Shown here one piece after another: positions 10,289-18,307 of a stretch of 64,000 nucleotides of DNA. Positions within the stretch are counted from its first letter, which is position 1, and every line of letters begins with the position of its first letter. Under the pieces are notes generated by a model. That model was not told where the DNA came from and did no database searches. It saw nothing but the letters and a program-made list of their open reading frames with translations. This DNA comes from Streptomyces netropsis (GTDB lineage: Bacteria; Actinomycetota; Actinomycetes; Streptomycetales; Streptomycetaceae), in contig NZ_JACHJG010000001.1 of NCBI RefSeq assembly GCF_014203545.1, positions 372,001 to 436,000 of the forward strand, in the 5' to 3' direction. The position numbers were made by a program, and so were the translations under genes.

Positions 10289-11037
10289 CAGCACCGGTCT
10301 TCCTGGTCGAGGAGGACTCCCTGACGGGTGTCTTCCCCGGTACGGTCTTCCCCCTCGACGGCCCGGAAGGGCGGCACGCGGTCTCGGTCCGCCGTCTGCG
10401 GGTGGGCGAGGACATCGTCCTGACGGACGGCGCGGGCACGGGCGCGTTCGGCACCGTGGCCGCCGTCGAGGGCAAGGACCGCCTCGACGTCGCGGTCACC
10501 TCGGTCCGCGCCGAACCCCTGCCCCAGCCCCACATCACGGTCGTCCAGGCCCTGCCCAAGGGCGACCGGGGCGAGTTGGCGGTCGAGACCATGACCGAGA
10601 CGGGCGTCGACGCGATCGCGCCCTGGTCGGCATCGCGCTGCGTCACGCAGTGGAAGGGCGAGCGCGGGCTGAAGGCGCTGGGCAAGTGGCGCGCGACGGC
10701 CCGCGAGGCCGGTAAGCAGTCCCGCCGCCTCCGATTCCCCCCGGTGTCCGACCTCCTGACGACCAAGCAGGTCTCGGCGCTGCTCGCGGACGCCGCGTTC
10801 GCGGCGGTCCTCCACGAGGAGGGCAGCAGCGCCCCCCTGGCCACGGCCTCGCTCCCGCAGACGGGCAACATCGTCCTGGTCGTCGGTCCGGAGGGCGGTG
10901 TCTCCCCGGAGGAGCTGGCCGCCTTCGCCGAGGCGGGCGCGAAGCCGTACCGGCTGGGTCCGAGCGTGCTGCGCACGTCGACGGCGGGCACGGCGGCGAC
11001 GGCACTGCTGCTGGGCCGCACGGGGCGCTGGTCGTAA
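10285..11037 (+). CDS. rsmE: 16S rRNA (uracil-1498-N3)-methyltransferase RsmE
   Basis: SPOUT-class methyltransferase that modifies U1498 of 16S rRNA using S-adenosylmethionine. Its 250 aa comprise an N-terminal PUA-like domain (GRHAVSVRRLRVGEDIVLTDG), then the SPOUT domain with QALPKGDRGELAVETMTETGVDAI, SRCVTQWKGERGLKALGKWRATAREAGKQSRR, VVGPEGGVSPEEL and the knot region LGPSVLRTSTAGTAA. These are the usual RsmE signatures. It is coupled to the upstream nitronate monooxygenase by a 4-base ATGA overlap. It is the last core gene before the accessory block. Confidence 0.95.
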   Translation: MTAPVFLVEEDSLTGVFPGTVFPLDGPEGRHAVSVRRLRVGEDIVLTDGAGTGAFGTVAAVEGKDRLDVAVTSVRAEPLPQPHITVVQALPKGDRGELAVETMTETGVDAIAPWSASRCVTQWKGERGLKALGKWRATAREAGKQSRRLRFPPVSDLLTTKQVSALLADAAFAAVLHEEGSSAPLATASLPQTGNIVLVVGPEGGVSPEELAAFAEAGAKPYRLGPSVLRTSTAGTAATALLLGRTGRWS

Positions 11038-11038
11038 G

Positions 11039-11116
11039 GGATCGCTCTCCCGCGCCGCGCAGAAGGATCGCTCTCCAGCGCCGCACAGAAGCACCGCTCT
11101 CCAGCGCCGCACAGCC
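11039..11116 (+). repeat. Three tandem 26-bp units ending in the rsmE terminator arm
   Basis: Units at 11039-11064, 11065-11090 and 11091-11116 share the core GCTCTCCAGCGCCGCACAG. The third unit doubles as the left arm of the downstream hairpin, so the terminator arm looks tandemly duplicated. Confidence 0.85.
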
Positions 11117-11138
11117 GGGTATACGGCTGTGCGGCGCT
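11103..11138 (+). terminator. Perfect 15-bp hairpin after rsmE
   Basis: AGCGCCGCACAGCCG pairs with its exact complement around the 6-nt loop GGTATA. It marks the end of the conserved block on the left side of the accessory cluster. Confidence 0.85.
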
Positions 11139-11735
11139 CGGCATATCCCGGCCGTTCACACCGTGGACATCCCCCGGACCGAGGCCGAGCGGCCGGAAAC
11201 CGGTCGGTCCGGATCGATCAGTTTGACGAATCGAGCCATTCGAATATCGCTCTTGATGGTTGTTGCACGGACAAGCAAGATGTTCTCCGGAACACGCACG
11301 AAGTTGTTCGGCACGGGGGATTGATTGTGACTTCACATCTACGGTGGGCGGACCGTCCGCCGAGTAACCATCGTCATGCGGCCGCGGCGTCGCAGGGCGC
11401 GAGGGGCGTCGTACGCCCGTACCGCTCGCCCCGGCCCACTGCCACCGCCCCTGCTTGAGTTCTTCCGGGCACCGCATCGGGCCCGTAGCGCGCGCATCGG
11501 CAAACAGACGGATGTCTGTCGAAGGTCATGGGGTGCCGCACACCCCCACTGAGACCGGCCGGATCTGAAAACGCGCCGTATCCCCTCTCCCTGGTTTTCT
11601 TCGGTTCCCGTGCAAGGGGCCCGCCCGCCGGGCGGCCGCCCGCGCCCGGGCCGTATTCCCGCGCGCCCGGTCGGCATTTCGCACCCCGCCGCGTCGCGTT
11701 CTCGGTCGACCCGCTCTCATCTTTTTGGGGGAAGA
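11139..11735. other. 597-bp intergenic region in front of the biosynthetic cluster
   Basis: No convincing gene. It is less GC-rich than its surroundings around 11210-11340. A perfect 6-bp-arm palindrome ACAGAC-GGAT-GTCTGT lies at 11505-11520 and could be a TetR-type operator. A 43-codon GTG frame at 11327-11458 has a GGGGGA site but no family signature, and I do not call it. The main promoter of the cluster is expected here. Confidence 0.6.
11505..11520. promoter_or_regulatory. Candidate operator palindrome upstream of the cluster
   Basis: ACAGAC-N4-GTCTGT, perfect dyad, about 215 bp upstream of the first cluster gene. The form suits a TetR- or LysR-type site; the binding protein is unknown. 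Confidence 0.4.
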
Positions 11736-13118
11736 GTGTTGCATCAGCCTTATTCCTACCGGCCCAAAGACCTCGTGGAGCCCGACTGGCGCAGAATTCC
11801 CGGTTGGCGCGAGGTCACCGAGCAGCAGTGGCGTGATCCGCAATGGCAGCGCACGCATTGCGTGAAGAACGTGCGGCAGCTCCGGGCGGCGTACGGCGAT
11901 CTGCTGTCGGAGGCCTTCTACCAGGACGTCGAGCGTGACCAGGCGGAGCGGGCGACGATGTCCCTGCTGTTGCCGCCGTACGTGCTGAGCATGATGGTCC
12001 CGCACGCCACACCGACCGACGAGGCCATGTACGCCGACCCGGTGCGGCGGCACATGCTCACGGTCTTCTCCGACCGGGCGGAGGAATGGCCCTCGCACCC
12101 CTTCGCCTCGCGGGATTCCCTGCACGAGGCCGACATGTGGGCGGTGGAGGGCCTGACCCACCGCTATCCGACCAAGGTACTGGCGGAGTTGGTCTCCACC
12201 TGCCCCCAGTACTGCGGGCACTGCACCCGCATGGACCTGGTCGGGAATTCCACGCCCAGTGTCCCCAAGCTCAAGTTCTCGATGAAGCAGGGCGACCGGC
12301 ACGACGCGATGCTCGACTACGTGCGCCGCACCCCCACGATCCGCGATGTCGTGGTCTCGGGCGGCGACGTGGCGAACGTGCCGTGGCCCCGGCTGGAGTC
12401 CTTCGTCGCCGCGCTCCTGGAGATGGAGCACGTCCGCGACATCCGGCTGGCCTCCAAGGCGTTGATGGACCTGCCGCAGCACTGGCTCACCGACGACGCC
12501 AAGGCCTCCGTGGCACGCCTGGCCGGCACCGCGCGCAAACGCGGCGTGAGCCTGGCCATCCACACCCACGTGAACGCCGCGCAACAGGTCACCCCGCTCA
12601 ACGCGGAGGCCGCCAGGACCATGTTCGACCTGGGCGTGCGCGACGTCCGCAACCAGGGCGTGCTGATGCGCGGTGTCAACGACTCGCCCGCGGCGCTGCT
12701 CGACCTGTGCTTCGCGCTGCTCGACGGCGCGGGCGTGATGCCGTACTACTTCTACCTCTGCGACATGATCCCGAACGCCGAACACTGGCGGCTCGCGCTG
12801 TGGGAGACCCAGGCGCTACAGCAGGCGATCATGGGATATCTCCCCGGTTTCGGCACCCCACGGCTCGTCTGCGACGTGCCGTTCGTCGGCAAGCGCTGGG
12901 TCCACCAGGTCGAGGAGTACGACCGCGAGCGCGGCATCTCCTACTGGACCAAGAACTACTTCACGTCACTGGAGCGCGACGCCCCCTACGCGCTCGGCAA
13001 GACCTACGAGTACTACGACCCGATCCAGACCCTCGACGCCGATGGTCAGGCCTGGTGGCGCTCCCACACCACCGCGGCGTCGACGGCCGTCACCACCACC
13101 AGGAGTGTCAGTGAGTAA
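11736..13118 (+). CDS. Lysine 2,3-aminomutase-like radical SAM/PLP enzyme
   Basis: KamA-family enzyme expected to move an amino group from C2 to C3, i.e. lysine to beta-lysine. From GTG 11736 (TTG 11739 has better spacing to GGGGGAAG) it has 460 aa. The cluster ligands are C156, C160 and C163 (CPQYCGHC, Cx3Cx2C), and SGGD is at 208-211. D343 (LCDM) and D380 (VCDV) are 37 residues apart, exactly like the two Asp of clostridial lysine aminomutase that hold the lysine side-chain amine, which favours a basic substrate. The PLP lysine is probably K386, but the usual PGGGGK loop is replaced by PFVGK, one residue shorter. First gene of the operon; its stop overlaps the next start by 8 bp. Confidence 0.85.
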   Translation: MLHQPYSYRPKDLVEPDWRRIPGWREVTEQQWRDPQWQRTHCVKNVRQLRAAYGDLLSEAFYQDVERDQAERATMSLLLPPYVLSMMVPHATPTDEAMYADPVRRHMLTVFSDRAEEWPSHPFASRDSLHEADMWAVEGLTHRYPTKVLAELVSTCPQYCGHCTRMDLVGNSTPSVPKLKFSMKQGDRHDAMLDYVRRTPTIRDVVVSGGDVANVPWPRLESFVAALLEMEHVRDIRLASKALMDLPQHWLTDDAKASVARLAGTARKRGVSLAIHTHVNAAQQVTPLNAEAARTMFDLGVRDVRNQGVLMRGVNDSPAALLDLCFALLDGAGVMPYYFYLCDMIPNAEHWRLALWETQALQQAIMGYLPGFGTPRLVCDVPFVGKRWVHQVEEYDRERGISYWTKNYFTSLERDAPYALGKTYEYYDPIQTLDADGQAWWRSHTTAASTAVTTTRSVSE

Positions 13119-14835
13119 CGCCAGCCCCGTAGCCCCCATGTCGGCGCGCCGAAAGTTCCTCACCGACCCCGACCTCGGTGCGGGCAACTTCCTCCAGCAC
13201 GCCCTGGCGCTCAACCCCCACACCGACGTACCGCTGATCTACAGCCACCGCACCGACCCGCGCGGCCAGGTCTCCCTGCGCGGACACAGCCTGCGGGAGC
13301 TGGAGGCCATCCGCGACCAGTACGCCCGCTGGTACTGGGCGAACGGTGTGCGCCCCGGCGATCCGGTCGCGCTCTACATCGCCGAGGGGCTCCAGCCGAT
13401 CCTGCACTTCCTGGCGCTCACCGCGCTCGGGGCGATCCCGGCACTGGTCAACGACGCGATGCCGATCACGACGGCCAAGCGCTACCTCGACCACGTCGGA
13501 GTGGTCGGCATCGTCGCCGACGACCCGCGCGTGATCACCGCGGCCTACCGGCCCGGCCAGCCCCGCCCGAAGTTCATCGCTCCGTCGGCGGAGGTACGGG
13601 CCCACGACCCGGAGTCCGGCGCGCTGCCCTCGCCCTACCCGTACCGGCACGCCGCCGACGACGTCGTGGCGCTCATCCACTCCTCGGGGACCACCGGCAC
13701 GCCGAAGTCCACGATGATCGCCCACCGCCAGTTCTGGGCCGGCAAGGAGACGCGCATGCTGCGCTTCCCTGCCGAGCCGGACGACCGGCTGCTGTCCCTG
13801 ATGCCGCACACGCACGCCGGCGGCCTCAGCTATCTGCTGACCACGGTCCTGCTGGGCGTGCCGACCCTGACCATGGGGGACTGGCGGCGCTCGGTGGTCG
13901 AGCCGGTGATGAGGGAATTCCAGCCGACCATGGTCGCCTCCTTCCCGCGCACCTTCGTGGAGCTGGCCACGGGCGACCTTCCCGTGGAAGCCGCCGCCCG
14001 GGTGCACACCTGGTTCAACACCGGCGACTCGGCGCACTACGGCCACATACGCCGCCTGGTGAGCCTCGGCGAGCGGCCCGCGGGCCTGATCCAGCCCTGG
14101 CTGCTCCCGGAGGGCGGCACGGACCAGAGCGTGCTGCCCGGATCCCGCTTCATCGACGGGCTGGGCTCCTCCGAGATGGGAATGGCGCTCTTCGGGCAGG
14201 TCACCACCCCGGAGACCGAACGGAACGACCGTTGCGTCGGGACGCCGGTGGAGGTGGTGGAGAAGGCCGCCGTCCTGGACGACGAGGGCAACGAAGTACC
14301 GGACGGCACGATCGGCAATCTCGCGGTGAAGTCACCGTCGCGCACCCCCGGTTACTGGAACGACCCCGAACTGACCAAGAGCTTCGAACTGGCCGGCTAC
14401 TGGCTGACCGGCGACGTGGCGAAGAAGGACGGCGAAGGGCGCTTCTACCACCTCGACCGGACCCTCGACGTCATCCACACGACGACGGGACCGGTGTACA
14501 CGCTGCCCATCGAGGAGGTGCTGCTGGCCGACTGCGACGACCTGGTCCGTGACTGTTCCGTCGTCGGGGTGCCCGGTCCGCTCGGCGGCGGCCAGCTCCC
14601 CATCGGAGTGCTGCGTCTCCAGGAGAAGGCCGTCGGGCACGACCCGGCGGAACTCCTTCCCCGGCTGAACCGGGAGCTGGTCGCGGCCGGACTGACGACC
14701 CTGGCGGCGGTGTTCGTGGCCGGGAGCGACGAGGAATTCCCCACCGGCCCCACCGGAAAGGTCCTCAAGCGGGAACTGCGCACGCGCTTCGCCACGGCAC
14801 TGAGCGGCGCCGGCGAGGAGACGGGGGGCCGGTGA
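13111..14835 (+). CDS. Acyl-adenylating ligase (class I adenylate-forming, CreM-like candidate)
   Basis: An ATP-dependent carboxylate- or amine-activating enzyme of the acyl-CoA synthetase superfamily, 574 aa. GTG 13111 follows AGGAG at five bases and lies inside the last codons of the aminomutase gene. Motifs are the P-loop LIHSSGTTGTPKST, GLGSSEMGMALFG, GYWLTGDVAKKDGEGRFYHLDR and the A10 lysine in TGPTGKVLKREL. It is not an NRPS domain: no carrier protein is fused. In nitrite-using clusters such as cremeomycin, an enzyme of this superfamily (CreM) activates nitrite or the amine for diazotisation. Its position beside CreE/CreD-like genes suggests a similar N-N-forming or hydrazide-forming role; this is inference. 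Confidence 0.8.
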   Translation: MSNASPVAPMSARRKFLTDPDLGAGNFLQHALALNPHTDVPLIYSHRTDPRGQVSLRGHSLRELEAIRDQYARWYWANGVRPGDPVALYIAEGLQPILHFLALTALGAIPALVNDAMPITTAKRYLDHVGVVGIVADDPRVITAAYRPGQPRPKFIAPSAEVRAHDPESGALPSPYPYRHAADDVVALIHSSGTTGTPKSTMIAHRQFWAGKETRMLRFPAEPDDRLLSLMPHTHAGGLSYLLTTVLLGVPTLTMGDWRRSVVEPVMREFQPTMVASFPRTFVELATGDLPVEAAARVHTWFNTGDSAHYGHIRRLVSLGERPAGLIQPWLLPEGGTDQSVLPGSRFIDGLGSSEMGMALFGQVTTPETERNDRCVGTPVEVVEKAAVLDDEGNEVPDGTIGNLAVKSPSRTPGYWNDPELTKSFELAGYWLTGDVAKKDGEGRFYHLDRTLDVIHTTTGPVYTLPIEEVLLADCDDLVRDCSVVGVPGPLGGGQLPIGVLRLQEKAVGHDPAELLPRLNRELVAAGLTTLAAVFVAGSDEEFPTGPTGKVLKRELRTRFATALSGAGEETGGR

Positions 14836-16772
14836 GCCGGACGACGACGATCTGCGTGATCGGTGCGGGCCCCCGGGGACTGTCCGTCCTGGAACGGCTG
14901 TCCGCCAACGCCGCGGCGGCGGAGCAGCAGGTCGTGCTGCACGTGGTGGATCCCTACCTCGGGCTCGGCGGCCGGGTGTGGCGGACCACGCAGCCGACGC
15001 ACCTCCTCATGAACACCGTGGCCTCGCAGGTCACGATGTACACCGACCCCAGCGTGAACTGCGAGGGGCCCATACGCCCGGGGCCGAGCCTTTACGAGTG
15101 GGCGAAGTTCGTCACCCTGATGGAGCCCGTCGAATCCGAGTCCTACCCCGCATGGGTACGGGCCGAAGCCGCGGCGCTGGGCCCGGACTCCTACCCTTCC
15201 CGGGCGTTCTACGGCCACTACCTGAACTGGGTGCTGGACCGCCTGCTGTGCACGGCTCCCGAGCAGGTCAGCATGGTGCTCCACCACCACAGCGCGGTGG
15301 CGCTCGACGAGGACGAGGACGGCTCGCAGATCGTCACCCTGGACAACGGGGCGAGACTGCTGCTCGACCGCGTCGTCCTGGCGCAGGGCCACATCGAGAT
15401 GCCGCTGTCCGACCGCGAGCGAAGCCTGCGGGACCACGCCGACTCCCACGGTCTCGACTACTTCCCGCCGGCCAGCCCCGCCGAAGTGGACCTCGATGCC
15501 ATCGCTCCCGGCCGGCCGGTCGCGCTGCGGGGCCTCGGGCTCAACTTCTTCGACTACATGACGCTCCTCACCGAGGGGCGGGGCGGCACCTACGTCCGGG
15601 AGAACGGGCGGCTGTCGTACCGCCCGTCCGGCAAGGAACCGATGATGTTCGCCGGTTCCCGGCGCGGAATTCCCTACCACGCCCGCGGTGAGAACCAGAA
15701 GGGCGCGCACGGCCGCCACGGTCCGGGCGCGTTCACCCCCGAGACCATCGCCTCCCTGCGGGACCGACGGCGGTCCGGCGAACGCATCGAATTCCGCAAG
15801 CACATCTGGCCGTTGGTCGACCGGGAAGTCACCGGCGTCTACTACCACGCGCTGATCGCCGAACGGCTCTGCGACGACGAGGCCGGTGCGTTCCTCCGCG
15901 AATACACCGGCACCCCCCTCGGCACTCCGGCGGACGACCGATTACTGATCCGGTTCGGTATCGAACCGGGCGAGCGGTGGGACTGGGATCTCATCGCCCG
16001 GCCCTACCGGGACCACCGCTTCACCACCCCCGGCCGGTTCCAGGACTGGCTGCTCGACTATCTGCGGCGGGATCTGGCGGAGGCACGGCGCGGCAATGTC
16101 GACGGCCCGCTGAAGGCCGCCCTGGACGTCATGCGTGACCTGCGCAACGAGATCAGGCTCGTGGTGGACCACGCCGGTATCACCGGCGAGTCCTACCGGG
16201 ACGAATTGCAGTCCTGGTACACGCCGCTCAACGCGTTCGTGTCGATCGGTCCGCCGCCGAGCCGCATCGAGGAACTGATCGCGCTCATCGACGCGGGCGT
16301 GCTGAGGATGATCGGGCCGGGCATGCGGGTGGTGCCGACGCCGGGCGGTGCGTTCGCGGTGAGTTCGGCCGACATCCCCGGCTCGGAGACGGAGGTGACC
16401 GCGCTCATCGAGGCCAGGCTGCCGGAGGTGGACGTCCGCACCACCACCGACCGGCTCATCCAGGGCCTGATGGTGCGCGGGGCCTGCCGACCGTATCTGC
16501 TGCCCACCGGGACCGACGGGCACGTCGAGGTCGGCGGGCTGACGGTGACCCGCCGCCCGTACCGCCTGGTGGACGCCGCCGGGCAGGCACACCGGTACCG
16601 CTTCGCGTTCGGCGTGCCCACCGAGACCGTGCACTGGGCCACCGCGGCCGGGATCCGGCCCGGGGTGGACTCGGTGATCCTCGGCGACGCCGACGCGATC
16701 GCCAGAGCCTGCCTGGCCACCGGGACGCCAGAGCGCCCGGCCGTGACGGAACGGGCCCAGGCCGCGCTGTGA
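14832..16772 (+). CDS. FAD/NAD(P)-binding monooxygenase, nitrosuccinate synthase (CreE) type
   Basis: Predicted to oxidise the amino group of L-aspartate stepwise to nitrosuccinate using FAD, NADPH and oxygen, as CreE does in cremeomycin and FzmM in fosfazinomycin biosynthesis. The 646-aa length fits. The dinucleotide fold is seen as VIGAGPRGLSVLERL at residues 9-23. Further family-like stretches are PYLGLGGRVW, LLMNTVASQVTMY and MFAGSRRGIPYHARGENQKG. GTG 14832 overlaps the ligase stop (GTGA). A TTA leucine codon lies at 15942-15944, implying dependence on the bldA tRNA. The CreE assignment rests on family resemblance plus the adjoining lyase; another PF13454-type oxidase remains possible. 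Confidence 0.75.
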   Translation: MSRTTTICVIGAGPRGLSVLERLSANAAAAEQQVVLHVVDPYLGLGGRVWRTTQPTHLLMNTVASQVTMYTDPSVNCEGPIRPGPSLYEWAKFVTLMEPVESESYPAWVRAEAAALGPDSYPSRAFYGHYLNWVLDRLLCTAPEQVSMVLHHHSAVALDEDEDGSQIVTLDNGARLLLDRVVLAQGHIEMPLSDRERSLRDHADSHGLDYFPPASPAEVDLDAIAPGRPVALRGLGLNFFDYMTLLTEGRGGTYVRENGRLSYRPSGKEPMMFAGSRRGIPYHARGENQKGAHGRHGPGAFTPETIASLRDRRRSGERIEFRKHIWPLVDREVTGVYYHALIAERLCDDEAGAFLREYTGTPLGTPADDRLLIRFGIEPGERWDWDLIARPYRDHRFTTPGRFQDWLLDYLRRDLAEARRGNVDGPLKAALDVMRDLRNEIRLVVDHAGITGESYRDELQSWYTPLNAFVSIGPPPSRIEELIALIDAGVLRMIGPGMRVVPTPGGAFAVSSADIPGSETEVTALIEARLPEVDVRTTTDRLIQGLMVRGACRPYLLPTGTDGHVEVGGLTVTRRPYRLVDAAGQAHRYRFAFGVPTETVHWATAAGIRPGVDSVILGDADAIARACLATGTPERPAVTERAQAAL

Positions 16773-16855
16773 ACCGCACGGTACGGGCAGCCCCGACCGG
16801 CAGCGGACGCCACCGGACCGCACCGAAACCGCACTGAACAAAACGAGGTAGAGGC

Positions 16856-18307
16856 ATGTTTCAGCACAACGGGCCCGATCGCACCGGGGGGAGAGCCCCG
16901 CTGGGCGGCGACACCGGGCTGCTCGCCCCGGTATGGGCCGGCACCGGGCTGGAGAGCGCCCTGAGCGACGAGGCATGGGTGGCGGCCATGCTGGAGGCGG
17001 AGGTCGCGCTGGCGCGGTCGCAGGCGGCGCTCGGGGTGATCCCGGCCGACGCGGTGGGCCCCATCACCGAGGGCGCGGGATCGGTCCGGATGGACGTCGC
17101 CGAACTCGCCCGTCAGTCCCGCGGCGCGGCCAACCCCGTTGTGGTCCTGGTGCAACGGCTGACCGAGGCGGTGGCCGCCGTGGACCCGGCCGCCGCCGAG
17201 TACGTGCACCTCGGCAGCACCAGCCAGGACATCCTGGACTCGGCCGCCATGCTGCTGTCCGCCCGGGTGCTGGCGCGCGTCGAGGAGGACCTGGCGCGGA
17301 CCGCCGTCGCGCTGGCCTCCCTGGCCCGGGAGTTCCGCGACGTGCCGATGGCCGGACGCACCCTCGCCCAGCACGCCGTGCCCACCACCTTCGGACTGAA
17401 GGCGGCGGGCTGGCTCGGCTCGGTCCTGGACGCCTCGGAACGGGTACGGCGCACCGCCGAGAGCCTGCCCGCCCAGCTCGGCGGCGCCGCCGGCACCCTC
17501 GCCGCCTACGAGGAGTACGCCCGCACCACGGACGCCGCGGGCCCCGGGCACGGACTCGCCCTCGCCGCGCGCTTCGCCGGTGAACTCGGGCTGCGCGAAC
17601 CGCGGGCGCCCTGGCACAGCCTGCGCATGCCCCTGTGCGACATCGGCTGGGCCCTCAGCGCCGTCACCGGGACGCTCGGCAAGTTCGCCCTGGACGTACA
17701 GAACCTGTCGCGCACCGAGGTCGCCGAGGCCGCCGAGCCGTCGGCGGCGGGCCGGGGGGTGTCCTCCGCCATGCCGCAGAAGCGCAATCCCGTGCTCGCC
17801 ACCCTCATCGTGTCGGCGGCCCGTCAACTGCCCGCCCACGCGCTGGTCCTCGCGCAGAGCATGCTGGCCGAGGACGAGCGCGCGCCCGGTGCCTGGCACG
17901 CCGAGTGGCAGCCGCTGCGCGAGGCGCTCCGGCTGGCCGGCGGGGCGGCCCACACCGCGGCCGAACTCGCCGAGGGGCTCGAGGTCTTCCCCCGGCAGAT
18001 GCGGCGCAACCTCGAACTGACCGGCGGCTCCATCGTCTCCGAGCGGCTCAACGTCGTGCTCGCACCGCTGCTGGGCAAGGCCGAGGCGAAGCGGGTGCTG
18101 GCCGCGCTCTCCCGCGAAGCCACCGCCGACGGCCGCCCGTTCGACGAGGTCCTCGCCAAGGATCCGGAGCTGACGGGGAAGCTCCCGGACGGGCTCACCG
18201 CGCGGGAGCTGCTGGCCCCGGAGCGGTATCTGGGCGCGGCCGAGGAGATCGTGGACCGCGTCGTGCGGCGGTTCGAGGAGTCCCGTCCGTGGGGAGACCG
18301 CTTATGA
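16856..18307 (+). CDS. Fumarase/aspartase-superfamily lyase, nitrosuccinate lyase (CreD) type
   Basis: Predicted to release nitrite from nitrosuccinate, leaving fumarate. It has 483 aa and starts at ATG 16856 after GAGGTAGAGG. GSTSQDI at 120-126 and the superfamily signature SSAMPQKRNPV at 303-313 are intact, and the sequence resembles 3-carboxymuconate cycloisomerase/adenylosuccinate lyase relatives, the group to which CreD belongs. An 84-bp gap separates it from the CreE-like gene. The last sense codon is TTA (18302-18304), overlapping the ATG of the transporter gene as TTATGA. A role in ordinary purine or aromatic catabolism is unlikely given the neighbours. Confidence 0.8.
   Translation: MFQHNGPDRTGGRAPLGGDTGLLAPVWAGTGLESALSDEAWVAAMLEAEVALARSQAALGVIPADAVGPITEGAGSVRMDVAELARQSRGAANPVVVLVQRLTEAVAAVDPAAAEYVHLGSTSQDILDSAAMLLSARVLARVEEDLARTAVALASLAREFRDVPMAGRTLAQHAVPTTFGLKAAGWLGSVLDASERVRRTAESLPAQLGGAAGTLAAYEEYARTTDAAGPGHGLALAARFAGELGLREPRAPWHSLRMPLCDIGWALSAVTGTLGKFALDVQNLSRTEVAEAAEPSAAGRGVSSAMPQKRNPVLATLIVSAARQLPAHALVLAQSMLAEDERAPGAWHAEWQPLREALRLAGGAAHTAAELAEGLEVFPRQMRRNLELTGGSIVSERLNVVLAPLLGKAEAKRVLAALSREATADGRPFDEVLAKDPELTGKLPDGLTARELLAPERYLGAAEEIVDRVVRRFEESRPWGDRL

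Noticed and set aside
7919..10294. Long minus-strand frame opposite dnaJ and the nitronate monooxygenase gene
   Set aside because: Spans the terminator and two well-supported genes on the other strand; composition typical of a shadow.
11327..11458. 43-codon GTG frame in the gap before the cluster
   Set aside because: It has a weak ribosome site but low-complexity Arg/Pro/Ala codons and no recognisable family; typical chance frame in GC-rich DNA.
16856..18307. Adenylosuccinate lyase (PurB) as the identity of the CreD-like gene
   Set aside because: The signature is closer to the PcaB/CreD side, and the neighbours are not purine genes.
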